Positions 28,312-37,789 of a stretch of DNA of 64,000 bases are shown here, one piece after another. The notes under the pieces are model-generated. The model searched no databases. It was not told the DNA's origin and was given only the letters and a program-made list of their open reading frames with translations. The DNA is taken from positions 1 to 64,000 of the forward strand of contig JAJYPN010000008.1 in the NCBI GenBank assembly GCA_021795395.1. Direction: 5' to 3'. The position numbers and the translations under genes are program-made. How positions within the stretch are numbered: the stretch's first letter is position 1; every line of letters begins with the position of its first letter. The DNA comes from Pseudomonadota bacterium. Lineage in GTDB: Bacteria > Pseudomonadota > Gammaproteobacteria > Burkholderiales > Sulfuriferulaceae.

Positions 28312-29616
28312 CTATCGACGCGCCGCCATCAGCGCCTCGATGTCGGTGACGGTTTTCGGTGTCGCGGCACTAAGCACTTCCTTGCCTTGCGCCGTGACCA
28401 GCACATCGTCTTCAATCCGGACTCCGATATTCCAGAACTCGGGCGGCACGTCGTCAGCCGGCCGGATATAGCAACCCGGCTCTACCGTCAGCGTCATTCC
28501 CGGCTCCAGCTGCCGCCACTCGCCATCAATTTTATAGTCGCCGACATCGTGAACGTCCAGGCCCAGCCAATGGCCGGTGCGATGCATGTAAAACCGCCGG
28601 TAATCGCCCGATTCGATCACGCCGTCGACGCTGCCGCGACATAAGCCGAAATCCACCATACCTTGCGCCAGCACGCACACCGCCGCATCGTGCGGCGCCT
28701 GCCACGACACGCCGGGCCGTATCGCTTCCAGCGCCGCGCTCTGCGCGCTCAATACCATTTCGTAAACGTCGCGCTGTACGGCGCTGAATTTACCGCCGAC
28801 CGGAAAGGTACGGGTAATATCGGAAGCATAGCCGTCAAGTTCGCAGCCGGCGTCGATCAATAACAACTCGCCATCGCGTAATAATGCATTATTTTCGACG
28901 TAATGCAAAACGCAGGCGTGCGCGCCGCCGGCCACGATAGACGTATAAGCGGGGGCCTGCGCCCCCCGGGAACGGAATTCGTGCAGAATCTCCGCTTCGA
29001 TCTGATACTCGTAACTGCCCGGCCGTACCGCCTGCATCGCCCGGCGATGCGCCGCGCCGGCGATGTCCGCGGAACGGCGCATGAGATTCTGTTCGGATTC
29101 GTCCTTGACGAGACGCATGGCATCGACAGCCAGACGCATGTCGCGCACTTCGCCGGGCGCGGTCACGCCATTGCGCGCCTGCGCCCGCACGGCATTGAGC
29201 CAGCCCATCACGCGCGCGTCCCAGATGACATCGGCGCCGAGCGCAAAGTGCAACGCCGCCTGATCGGCGAGCAAGGCCGGCATGCGCTCGTCGAGTTGCG
29301 CAATGGAATACGCCTCGTCGAACCCGAACAATTCTGCGGCGGCATCAGGGCCGTAACGGAAGCCGTCCCATATTTCGCGCTCGGGATCCTTGTCGCGGCA
29401 GAATAGAATCGAACGACCCGATGCAGCATGCAGCACCAGTACCGCTTCCGGTTCCTCGAATCCGGTCAGATAATAAAAATGGCTGTCGTAGCGATAGGGA
29501 TAATGCGAATCGCGGTTGCGTTGCCGCTCGGGCGCAGTCGCCAGCACGGCCACCGCATTGCCCATCTGTTGCAGCAGCCGCGCTCGGCGCTGCCTGAAAA
29601 TCGTGCAATCATTCAT
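28312..29616 (-). CDS. pepP: Xaa-Pro aminopeptidase (M24B)
   Basis: Cuts the first residue from peptides with Pro at position 2. The start at 29616 is preferred because it overlaps the upstream stop by 8 bases after a GAGGAAGAAG purine run; a codon at 29634 is also possible. About 434 residues: an N-terminal AMP_N domain and a C-terminal creatinase fold with the metal ligands DAGCELDGYASDITR, HRTGHWLGLDVHD, VEPG and RIEDD. Confidence 0.94.
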   Translation of the reverse strand: MNDCTIFRQRRARLLQQMGNAVAVLATAPERQRNRDSHYPYRYDSHFYYLTGFEEPEAVLVLHAASGRSILFCRDKDPEREIWDGFRYGPDAAAELFGFDEAYSIAQLDERMPALLADQAALHFALGADVIWDARVMGWLNAVRAQARNGVTAPGEVRDMRLAVDAMRLVKDESEQNLMRRSADIAGAAHRRAMQAVRPGSYEYQIEAEILHEFRSRGAQAPAYTSIVAGGAHACVLHYVENNALLRDGELLLIDAGCELDGYASDITRTFPVGGKFSAVQRDVYEMVLSAQSAALEAIRPGVSWQAPHDAAVCVLAQGMVDFGLCRGSVDGVIESGDYRRFYMHRTGHWLGLDVHDVGDYKIDGEWRQLEPGMTLTVEPGCYIRPADDVPPEFWNIGVRIEDDVLVTAQGKEVLSAATPKTVTDIEALMAARR

Positions 29617-30049
29617 CCGCTTCTTCTTCCTCATCGTATTGCGAATCCAGCAGCATCGCCCAACGGTTTTCCAGAGCCGGCAAACGCTCGGTCAGGCATT
29701 GATGCAAAGCGATCGCCGCCGCAGAAAATTCGGCAAGATCGGCCCCGCCATCCAGATCCTGCGATGCCCGTTCGAACTGCAATAACGCATCTTTCAGACT
29801 ATACGCCGAACCCAGCGCGTTTTTAACCTGCTCGCGCGGATGCGGGATCCAGGCGCGATCGGCAAACAGCGAGCAGAGCTTTTCCCCCAGTTCGAGCAAT
29901 CGCCTGCGAACTTTTGCCGTAGCGCCCATTCGGCCGGACTTGACTTCGCCCCATACCGCGAGCTCCATCAAGCGCAGCCAATAAGCACGCAATTCATCGC
30001 GCCAGTCGGAAGCCAGGCTCACCGCCTGACGTACTGCTTCAGCATCCAT
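29609..30049 (-). CDS. UPF0149 (YgfB/YecA-like) protein
   Basis: 146-residue helical protein of the YgfB family, with the late ...[39 protein letters not shown]-type pattern and an acidic tail (DEEEEADE). Members are commonly encoded next to pepP and ubiH; function not settled. It overlaps pepP and the murU-like gene, consistent with one operon. Confidence 0.7.
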   Translation of the reverse strand: MDAEAVRQAVSLASDWRDELRAYWLRLMELAVWGEVKSGRMGATAKVRRRLLELGEKLCSLFADRAWIPHPREQVKNALGSAYSLKDALLQFERASQDLDGGADLAEFSAAAIALHQCLTERLPALENRWAMLLDSQYDEEEEADE

Positions 30050-30710
30050 GTTTTATCCTCAGCAAGGCATCAAGCTCGGCCAGACGGTCCGGAGTGCCGA
30101 TGTCGAACCATAAACCGTCATGCCACTCGCCGCCCACTTTGCCCAGCCGCATCGCGTTGCGCAATAGCGGCGCCAGCGGTGCGGGTTCGTTATCGGCGAC
30201 ACCGGCAAACAAATCGGGATGATAGCAGCCGATACCGCTGAATGTCAGCCGCGGTTCGCCATCGTGCGACACGCGCTGCGCGTCCAGGACGAAATCGCCA
30301 GCTGGATGGTGTGCGGGATTGTCGACCAGCACCAGATGCGCCAGCTGGCCCGCCAGATCGACATTGCGCATGCGCCGGTAATCGTAATCCGTCCAGATAT
30401 CGCCGTTGACCACCAGAAACGGTGTATTGCCGAGCAAGCGCAAGGCATGAGCAATGCCGCCGGCCGTTTCCAGCGCACGCGTTTCGGGCGAATAAACGAT
30501 TTCCACGCCCCAGTTCGTGCCGTTGCCGAGATAGGCTTCCAGCTGCGCCCCCAGATAGGCGTGATTGACGATTACCCGGGTAAAGCCGGCTGCCGCCAGC
30601 GCCTGCACCTGCCATGCGATCAGCGGTTTGCCGCCTGCGGGCAATAAGGGTTTGGGCGTATGGTCGGTAAGCGGACGCATACGCTCGCCGCGGCCTGCCG
30701 CCAGTATCAT
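30039..30710 (-). CDS. murU: N-acetylmuramate alpha-1-phosphate uridylyltransferase
   Basis: Makes UDP-MurNAc from MurNAc-1-phosphate in the cell-wall salvage route that bypasses MurA. Nucleotidyltransferase fold with the N-terminal [15 protein letters not shown] motif, KPLLP and the metal-binding VVNGDIW. The ATG at 30710 gives the usual family N-terminus; the frame also has a TTG ten codons earlier. The pairing with amgK upstream is the hallmark of this pathway. Confidence 0.9.
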   Translation of the reverse strand: MILAAGRGERMRPLTDHTPKPLLPAGGKPLIAWQVQALAAAGFTRVIVNHAYLGAQLEAYLGNGTNWGVEIVYSPETRALETAGGIAHALRLLGNTPFLVVNGDIWTDYDYRRMRNVDLAGQLAHLVLVDNPAHHPAGDFVLDAQRVSHDGEPRLTFSGIGCYHPDLFAGVADNEPAPLAPLLRNAMRLGKVGGEWHDGLWFDIGTPDRLAELDALLRIKHGC

Positions 30711-30736
30711 GGCGCTATTCAAAAAGGCGTCCGTAT

Positions 30737-31732
30737 TCAAAAAGTATAACGGCTATCGGCAATGCTGCCGTGCCATTCATCGAGCAAACGCAGCAGCGGT
30801 CCGAATTCGGCATACCGCGCCGCGGTGCGCCGCACATGATCCAGCACCAGCGGCATGTCCTGGACATAAGCCGCCTTACCGTCGCGATGGCACAAACGCG
30901 CAAAGATCCCCAGCACCTTGAGATGACGCTGCATTCCCATCCATTCGAAATCGCGGTAAAAATCCGCAAAATCGGGCGGCACCGGCAATTGGGCATGACG
31001 CGCCTTTTCCCAGTAGCGTATCGCCCAGTCGAGCACTCGTTCTTCGTCCCAATAAATATACGCATCCTTGAGCAAGGACACCAGATCGTAGGTGATCGGG
31101 CCGTAGACGGCGTCCTGAAAATCCAGTATTCCCGGATTCGGACTAGTCACCATCAAATTACGGCTATGATAATCCCGATGGACGAAAACACGGCGCTGGG
31201 CGAGATTATTATCCAGCAGCCGGGCAAATACGGTCTGCAAGCGCTCGTTCTGTTGGGGGTTTGCGATAATGCCCAGATGCTTCGTCACATACCAGTCCGG
31301 AAACAATCGCAGCTCGCGCGCCAGCAAAGCCCTGTCGTAATCCGGCAGTTTTCCCGATTCGCTGGCCGATTGAAGACGTATCAGCGCATCCGTTGCATCG
31401 CTGTACAAGGCTGAAGCTGTGGCCGGATTCAATCGCCTTAGATAAGTGTCGTCGCCGAGATCGGTCAACAGCAGAAACCCTTGTTGCAGATTCTGTTGCA
31501 GGACTCGCGGTACATTCAAGCCAGCGGCGGCGAATAATTCTGCAACAAAAACAAACGGTCCGCAATCTTCCTGCTGCGGTGGCGCGTCCATCACGATATA
31601 ATGTTCGCCATTGGATAAATTCGTACGAAAGTACCGCCGGAAACTGGCATCTGCCGAAGCAGGAGTGAGAACGGGGGACAAATCGGGAAATAATGTTTCT
31701 AACCACGATTGGATAAGATGTTGACGCTGCAT
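30737..31732 (-). CDS. amgK: Anomeric MurNAc/GlcNAc kinase
   Basis: Phosphorylates recovered N-acetylmuramic acid at C1. About 331 residues of aminoglycoside-phosphotransferase fold with the catalytic [11 protein letters not shown] loop and the metal site [11 protein letters not shown]. The start at 31732 ([10 protein letters not shown]) is chosen since the longer frame upstream would run into lptD regulatory DNA. Divergent from lptD, an arrangement widely kept in Beta- and Gammaproteobacteria. Confidence 0.92.
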   Translation of the reverse strand: MQRQHLIQSWLETLFPDLSPVLTPASADASFRRYFRTNLSNGEHYIVMDAPPQQEDCGPFVFVAELFAAAGLNVPRVLQQNLQQGFLLLTDLGDDTYLRRLNPATASALYSDATDALIRLQSASESGKLPDYDRALLARELRLFPDWYVTKHLGIIANPQQNERLQTVFARLLDNNLAQRRVFVHRDYHSRNLMVTSPNPGILDFQDAVYGPITYDLVSLLKDAYIYWDEERVLDWAIRYWEKARHAQLPVPPDFADFYRDFEWMGMQRHLKVLGIFARLCHRDGKAAYVQDMPLVLDHVRRTAARYAEFGPLLRLLDEWHGSIADSRYTF

Positions 31733-31795
31733 GAAAGTCCTTGCCGACACAATATTACGGCACATTTTAGCACCATTCGTTCGACCGCCTGAATA

Positions 31796-34111
31796 ATGCC
31801 TACACATAGTTTTATCCGCTATATCACAGCGCCCTTATTGCTACTCGGAGGAATCGCCGCAGCCGACGACTCTGCGCTGCTGCAAAATTCCACGGTGCTC
31901 GCGCCGCCTGCCAAAAACGATCAGAATCCGCCGGTTTTCATACGCGCCGATACCATGAGCGGGACGCAGAATCAACAGACCAACGCTATCGGCAATGTCG
32001 AATTGCGGCGCGGCGGCACCGTGGTGACGGCCGACCAGCTCCACTATATCCAGGCTACCGATACGGTAAAGGCGGACGGCAAGGTTTGTCTCAAACAGCA
32101 GGGCCTGACCTTGAATGGCCCGAAAATCGACCTGCAGATGAACACTCAGATCGGTTACATGGATCAGCCCATTTTTTCGCTCATGGGCATCGCCGCACCG
32201 ACGCAGAATAGCCATGTCGTCATAAATTCCCGTGGCGACGCGTCAATTATCAATTTCGAGGGCGAAAATCATTACCGCCTGATGCATGCCATTTATACGA
32301 CTTGCCCCATAGGCGACAACGACTGGTATTTACGCGTCAAGGAGCTCGAAATCGACAACGCCCAGCAGGTAGGCACCGCGCACGGGGCGGAAATCGATTT
32401 CAAGGGCACACCCATTCTGTATACGCCCTGGATCAGCTTTCCGCTGAACGATCAGCGCAAAAGCGGCTTTCTCGCTCCGATCGAAGGCACCACCGGGACC
32501 AGCGGCGCCGAGCTGTCGATCCCTTGGTACTGGAATATTGCGCCCAATTACGACGCCACACTGACGCCTACCGTCATCAGCAAGCGTGGTTTGCAAATGG
32601 GCGGAGAGTTTCGTTACCTGACCGATACCTCGCATGGTTCGCTGGATACCAATTATTTGCAGGATCATCTTACCAATACCGCGCGCTGGGATATATTCGC
32701 CCAGCACGACCAGACTTTCGTTCCGGGACTGACCGGGCACTTCGTCTATCAGGCGGTATCCGACAATAACTATTTCCAGGATCTGACCAACCAGTTAAGC
32801 ACGACATCGCTGACCGACCTGGATCAGGAAGCGACCCTCAATTATCAGGGCAGCTGGTGGCAGGCGAGCGCTTCCGTTCAGCAGTTCCAGGTATTGCAGA
32901 ATCCTTTCGCACCGGTGATTCCTCCATATAGCCGGATGCCGGATCTGCACTGGTCGGGTTTGCTCACCAATGACTACGGTTTGAATTTCAATTTCACCAG
33001 CGAACTGACGCGTTTCGTACACCCCACTCTGGTCAACGGCACCCGTTTCATCGCTTATCCCAGCCTCGATCTGCCGCTGAAAAACGATTACGGCTATATT
33101 ACGCCCAAGGTAGGCTTCAATTTCACCGGGTATGAGTTGAGCCCGACATCCACCACTCCGGCTTTCAACCCCACCCGGTCGCTGCCTATAATCAGTCTGG
33201 ACAGCGGCATGTATTTCGATCGCAGCATCACCGCATTCGGTCATAACTATCTGCAAACGCTGGAGCCGCGTTTGTATTACGTCTACATCCCCTATCAGAA
33301 TCAAAGCATGCTGCCCAACTTTGACAGCGCGCCGATGGATCAGATCAACTATGCCACGCTGTTTACCGAAAACCGCTATGTCGGCGGCGACCGCATCAAT
33401 AATGCCAATCAGTTGACGATGGGCATGTCGACGCGCTTTCTCGACCAGGAGAGCGGTCTGGAACGCTTGAGCTTATCGGTGGGACAGCGCCTGTATTTCA
33501 CCCCGCAACTGGTCACGCTGCCTGGCGAAGTCCCCAGCACCAGCCAGTCGAGCGACGTATTGGCCGACGTAGGCGGACAGATCAACGATCAATGGCGCGC
33601 CGATGCGGCGGTGCAGTACAACATGCAACTCAATCAGGCGGTCAGCGACAGCTTTACCGTCAATTACCATCCCGCGCCGGGCAAAGCCATCAACTTCGGC
33701 TATCGTTCGATCAGCAATAATTTCAATCCGGCCGCGATGGTCAACGTTCCGGGTATGCCGCTGTATGCGCAGGCGCTCTACGGACAAGCTTATTATAACG
33801 GCAATATCAACCAGATCGATATTTCCGGACAATGGCCGCTCACCAGACGCTTGTACGGTATGATGCGTTATAACTATTCCCTGCTGGATAAAAGCATCGT
33901 GGAAGGGCTGGCGGGACTTGAATACAATGGCGGATGCTGGGCATTGCGCGGCGTTTTCCAGACGATCGCCATTGCGGCGAACACCACCAGCACGTCCTTT
34001 TTCTTCCAATTGGAGTTGAACGGTTTGGGCAGTTTAGGCTCTAACCCGCTCGACGTTCTTAAACTTAGCGTACCTGGATACACCAATACCGATGAGCTCA
34101 ACAATCCTTAA
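31796..34111 (+). CDS. lptD: LPS-assembly protein LptD
   Basis: Outer-membrane barrel that, with LptE, inserts lipopolysaccharide into the outer leaflet. 771 residues: signal peptide (about 1-23), an N-terminal OstA/jellyroll domain (about 45-150; the TNAIGNVELRRGGTVVTADQLHY pattern), and a long C-terminal beta-barrel rich in aromatic strands. Essential in most Gram-negatives. The end overlaps surA by 20 bases. Confidence 0.95.
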   Translation: MPTHSFIRYITAPLLLLGGIAAADDSALLQNSTVLAPPAKNDQNPPVFIRADTMSGTQNQQTNAIGNVELRRGGTVVTADQLHYIQATDTVKADGKVCLKQQGLTLNGPKIDLQMNTQIGYMDQPIFSLMGIAAPTQNSHVVINSRGDASIINFEGENHYRLMHAIYTTCPIGDNDWYLRVKELEIDNAQQVGTAHGAEIDFKGTPILYTPWISFPLNDQRKSGFLAPIEGTTGTSGAELSIPWYWNIAPNYDATLTPTVISKRGLQMGGEFRYLTDTSHGSLDTNYLQDHLTNTARWDIFAQHDQTFVPGLTGHFVYQAVSDNNYFQDLTNQLSTTSLTDLDQEATLNYQGSWWQASASVQQFQVLQNPFAPVIPPYSRMPDLHWSGLLTNDYGLNFNFTSELTRFVHPTLVNGTRFIAYPSLDLPLKNDYGYITPKVGFNFTGYELSPTSTTPAFNPTRSLPIISLDSGMYFDRSITAFGHNYLQTLEPRLYYVYIPYQNQSMLPNFDSAPMDQINYATLFTENRYVGGDRINNANQLTMGMSTRFLDQESGLERLSLSVGQRLYFTPQLVTLPGEVPSTSQSSDVLADVGGQINDQWRADAAVQYNMQLNQAVSDSFTVNYHPAPGKAINFGYRSISNNFNPAAMVNVPGMPLYAQALYGQAYYNGNINQIDISGQWPLTRRLYGMMRYNYSLLDKSIVEGLAGLEYNGGCWALRGVFQTIAIAANTTSTSFFFQLELNGLGSLGSNPLDVLKLSVPGYTNTDELNNP

Positions 34112-35522
34112 ATTCCTGCTGCTTTGCGTTGCCCTGCAGCCCGGTCTGCTGCTGGCCGCCGATGCGTCGCCCACCGCGCCCGCCGTTTCCGCTCCGCCCC
34201 CAACGTCCTCCGCCGCTACCCCCTCGGCCGGCCCATCGCCTGCCGCCAGCGCACCGGCAAGTGCAACCGTTTCCGACGGCAAGGATAGCGCATCGCAACC
34301 GGTAGAACTCGATCACATTATCGCCGTGGTCAACGACGACGTGATTACCCGCCACGATCTCGACGAACGATATAACCGTGCGGTACAGCAACTGGAAAGT
34401 CGGAAAATTCCGTTGCCACCGCGCGCCGTGCTGGAAAAACAGATCCTCGAACGCATGATCAACGATCGTATCCAGCTGCAATTCGCCGACCAGACGGGCA
34501 TTCGCGTCGACGATCCTACACTGGATCGCGCCATAGACAGAATTGCCGCGCAGAATCAGCTGACCCCGGCCCAGTTTCGCGAAGCCGTCGCCAAGGAAGG
34601 CATACCTTACGACAAGTTTCGCTCCGATATCCGCGACCAGATTATCCTGACCCATCTGCGCGAACGCGAAGTCGACAACAAGATCAATGTTACCGAAGCC
34701 GAAGTCGATGCCTATCTCAATGCCTTGGCCAAACAAGGTTCCGACGACGAATACAATACCGCGCACATACTGATCAGCATTCCCGAAAACGCCACCACCG
34801 AACAGATACAGTTCGCCCATGCCAAAGCGGAAGAAGCACTGAATAAAATCCGGGCGGGAGCGGATTTCGCCCAGATTTCAGCGAGTTACTCCAACGCCCC
34901 CAACGCACTGGAAGGCGGCGAGATGGGCTGGCGCCGGGCGGCTCAAATTCCTGCGCTGTTCAGCCGCGTGCTGATTGCCATGAAACCGGGCGAAACCAGC
35001 GACCTATTACGCAGCAATAGCGGATTCCATATCATCAAGCTGATAGACAAGCGCAGCGCCGACAAGACTACCATCATCAACCAGACGCATGCCCGGCATA
35101 TCCTCATCAAAACCAGCGAAGTGGTTTCCGCCGACGACGCCCGAAAGCGGCTGGAGGAGATTCGCGCCAGGATAGAGAACGGCAGCGCCAAATTTTCCGA
35201 CATGGCGCGGCAATACTCCAATGACGCCAGCGCCTCCAAAGGCGGCGATCTGGGCTGGCTGTCGCCGGGCGAAACCGTACCGGATTTCGAACACGCGATG
35301 GATGCGCTCAAACCGGGTGAGATCAGCGAACCGGTGCAATCGCCGTTCGGGTTTCACTTGATCCAGGTATTGGAACGGCGACAGGAAGACGTCACCAAGG
35401 AACGCCAACGCATTCTCGCACGACAGGCGATACGCCAGCGTAAAATCGAAGAAGCTCAGGAAGAATGGCTGCGACAGCTGCGCGACGGCGCTTACGTCGA
35501 GTACCGCAATGAAACGCAATAA
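34092..35522 (+). CDS. surA: Periplasmic chaperone and peptidyl-prolyl isomerase SurA
   Basis: Escorts unfolded outer-membrane proteins, including LptD, across the periplasm. 476 residues, about 45 more than enteric SurA: a signal peptide (about 1-23), then an unusual Ala/Pro/Ser-rich linker (about 24-73), the SurA_N domain (LDHIIAVVNDDVITRHDLDERY...), two parvulin domains (about 215-315 and 330-430) and a C-terminal helix. Translationally coupled to lptD. Confidence 0.95.
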   Translation: MSSTILKFLLLCVALQPGLLLAADASPTAPAVSAPPPTSSAATPSAGPSPAASAPASATVSDGKDSASQPVELDHIIAVVNDDVITRHDLDERYNRAVQQLESRKIPLPPRAVLEKQILERMINDRIQLQFADQTGIRVDDPTLDRAIDRIAAQNQLTPAQFREAVAKEGIPYDKFRSDIRDQIILTHLREREVDNKINVTEAEVDAYLNALAKQGSDDEYNTAHILISIPENATTEQIQFAHAKAEEALNKIRAGADFAQISASYSNAPNALEGGEMGWRRAAQIPALFSRVLIAMKPGETSDLLRSNSGFHIIKLIDKRSADKTTIINQTHARHILIKTSEVVSADDARKRLEEIRARIENGSAKFSDMARQYSNDASASKGGDLGWLSPGETVPDFEHAMDALKPGEISEPVQSPFGFHLIQVLERRQEDVTKERQRILARQAIRQRKIEEAQEEWLRQLRDGAYVEYRNETQ

Positions 35523-35528
35523 ATCGCC

Positions 35529-36518
35529 ATGACCTCTCCCAGCGAGCTCATTGCGCTCACGGCCGGCGAGCCCGCAGGAATCGGGCCGGATTTATGCGTC
35601 ATGCTCGCTCAGCAGCAACGCGAACATGCGATCGTCGTGCTCGCCGACCGCGACGTCCTCCGCGAACGCGCGCAACAATTAAACTTACCGCTAATTTTAC
35701 AGCAATACGAAGGGGGTAAAGCGGCAACGGCAGCCGGCGCGCTGAGCGTATTGCATATGCCGGTGGCCGACCCGGTCCGCGCCGGACAACTCAATGCCGC
35801 CAATGCCGCGTCGGTACTTGCCCTGCTGCGCCGTGCGGCAGGCGGATGCGCAGCCGGAGAATTCGCCGCGATGGTCACCGCTCCCGTGCATAAGGCGACG
35901 ATCAACGAAGCGGGGATAGCGTTTACCGGTCATACCGAATTTCTCGCCGAGCTCACGGGTACACCGCATGTCGTCATGATGCTGGTCGGCGGCGGCATGC
36001 GCGTCGCGCTCGCGACTACGCATCTGCCCTTGCGCGACGTCGCGGCAGCGATTGACGCCGCATCGCTGACCGCCACCCTGAAAATTTTGCAGCATGAACT
36101 GATCCATCGCTTCCGCATCGCCGAACCGCGCATCCTGGTTGCCGGTCTCAATCCGCATGCCGGAGAATCCGGACACCTGGGCGACGAAGAAATCCGCATC
36201 ATCGAACCCGTGCTGGCCCGATTGCGCGCGCATGGAATGCGCCTGACCGGACCCTTGCCTGCCGATACCCTGTTCAATCCAGACCGGCTGGGCGAGGCCG
36301 ACTGCGTACTGGCAATGTACCACGATCAAGGCTTGCCGGTCCTGAAATATGCCAGTTTCGGCGCCGGCGTCAATGTCACGCTGGGTTTGCCCATCGTCCG
36401 CACTTCCGTCGACCACGGCACCGCGCTCGACCTCGCCGGCAGCGGGCGAGCCCACAGCGGCAGCCTGCTCGCCGCCATCGATGTCGCGGCACAAATGAGC
36501 CGCCGCCCAACGCCATGA
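35529..36518 (+). CDS. pdxA: 4-hydroxythreonine-4-phosphate dehydrogenase
   Basis: NAD-dependent step in the DXP-dependent route to pyridoxal phosphate. 329 residues with GEPAGIGPDL at the N-terminus, the metal-binding His in FTGHTEFLAE, ...LNPHAGE.G..G.EE and the final MYHDQGLPVLKY...GVN.TLGLP..RTSVDHGTA run. Part of the lptD-surA-pdxA-rsmA block. Confidence 0.95.
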   Translation: MTSPSELIALTAGEPAGIGPDLCVMLAQQQREHAIVVLADRDVLRERAQQLNLPLILQQYEGGKAATAAGALSVLHMPVADPVRAGQLNAANAASVLALLRRAAGGCAAGEFAAMVTAPVHKATINEAGIAFTGHTEFLAELTGTPHVVMMLVGGGMRVALATTHLPLRDVAAAIDAASLTATLKILQHELIHRFRIAEPRILVAGLNPHAGESGHLGDEEIRIIEPVLARLRAHGMRLTGPLPADTLFNPDRLGEADCVLAMYHDQGLPVLKYASFGAGVNVTLGLPIVRTSVDHGTALDLAGSGRAHSGSLLAAIDVAAQMSRRPTP

Positions 36519-37294
36519 GCAAACACATTCCGCGCAAACGCTTCGGCCAGCATTTTTTATCCGACCAGGACGTGATCACAGCCATCGTCCATGCCATCCG
36601 CCCACTCGATACCGACAATCTGGTCGAAATCGGTCCCGGGCTAGGCGCGCTTACCCGGCCGCTGCTTCAATATATGCCGCATTTTCATGTGGTCGAGCTC
36701 GACCGCGATATCGTCGCGCGATTGCAGCGTACCTATCCCCCGGAACGGCTTACCATTCATGCCGCCGACGCCCTCAGCTTCGATTTCGCCACGCCCGGCG
36801 AAGCGTTACGCATTGTCGGCAATCTGCCGTATAATATTTCCACCCCCTTGCTTTTTCATCTCGCCGAATTTGCCGAACGCATCATCGATATCCATGTCAT
36901 GCTGCAAAAAGAAGTCGTCGATCGCATGACGGCCTGTCCTGGGACGCACGATTACGGCCGACTGTCGGTCATGCTGCAATACCGTTTCGACATGGAAGCG
37001 CTGTTCGATGTACCGCCTGCCGCCTTCGAGCCGCCGCCCAAAGTCGATTCGACGGTGGTGCGCATGATTCCGCGCCGCACCCTTGAAATGCCGGCCGATG
37101 ATGCGGCCCAACTGGCGCGCATCGTTGCCTGCGCTTTCTCGCAGCGGCGTAAAACCCTGCGTAATACGCTGGCTGGAATATTGACTGCAGCGGACTTTGC
37201 ACATCTGGACATCGACCCGCAAAGACGCGCGGAAACCGTCTCCGTGGCCGAGTTTATCCGTATCGCCAATTTTGTTACCAAGGAAAAACCATGA
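36515..37294 (+). CDS. rsmA: 16S rRNA (A1518/A1519) dimethyltransferase
   Basis: Dimethylates two adenines in 16S rRNA helix 45 during 30S maturation. 259 residues with the FGQHFL N-terminus, SAM motif EIGPGLGALT, acidic VELDRD and the catalytic NLPYNIS motif. Complete; 4-base overlaps at both ends. Confidence 0.96.
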   Translation: MSKHIPRKRFGQHFLSDQDVITAIVHAIRPLDTDNLVEIGPGLGALTRPLLQYMPHFHVVELDRDIVARLQRTYPPERLTIHAADALSFDFATPGEALRIVGNLPYNISTPLLFHLAEFAERIIDIHVMLQKEVVDRMTACPGTHDYGRLSVMLQYRFDMEALFDVPPAAFEPPPKVDSTVVRMIPRRTLEMPADDAAQLARIVACAFSQRRKTLRNTLAGILTAADFAHLDIDPQRRAETVSVAEFIRIANFVTKEKP

Positions 37295-37761
37295 ATTTAA
37301 TCGATATCGCTCAGACCTGTTTGGATGAAATGGCTCTGCCCGCGACGCGCGTTCCCAATCTCCCCGTCATCAATCTGCCGCTGGACAGCGAGCACGGCAA
37401 GCTGAACATGTTTATCCACAGCCATGAAGACGCCCGCCGCCTATTCGTCTATACGCGACCACAGGATATGCGTGTACCCATCCCGCGCATCGTCGCCCTG
37501 AGCGAGTTTCTCAGCCGCGCCAATTACGGATTGCCGCTGGGAAATTTCGAAATCGACATGAACGACGGTGAAATCAATTTCAAAAACAGCCTGGACATTA
37601 GCGACGGTCAACTGACCAGCAAAATGGTACAGACGCTCATCGTGTTTTCGCTGGAATGCATCAATCGCTATTTGCCCGGCATCCGCGAAGTGATTGCGGG
37701 CGCCGACCCGAAAACGGCCATAGAAGCCATAGACGGACCGACTAAAGTAGTGATCAAGTAA
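37291..37761 (+). CDS. YbjN-like (type III chaperone-fold) protein
   Basis: 156 residues, soluble, with the alpha-beta pattern of YbjN-family or CesT-like proteins (an early strand-rich half, FLSRANYGLPLGNFEIDMNDGEINFKNSL, then a long helix LTSKMVQTLIVFSLECINRYLPGI). Function unknown. It overlaps rsmA by 4 bases, so it belongs to that operon. Confidence 0.55.
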   Translation: MNLIDIAQTCLDEMALPATRVPNLPVINLPLDSEHGKLNMFIHSHEDARRLFVYTRPQDMRVPIPRIVALSEFLSRANYGLPLGNFEIDMNDGEINFKNSLDISDGQLTSKMVQTLIVFSLECINRYLPGIREVIAGADPKTAIEAIDGPTKVVIK

Positions 37762-37789
37762 ACCCGACGCCGGAACACGCCGCACGATT

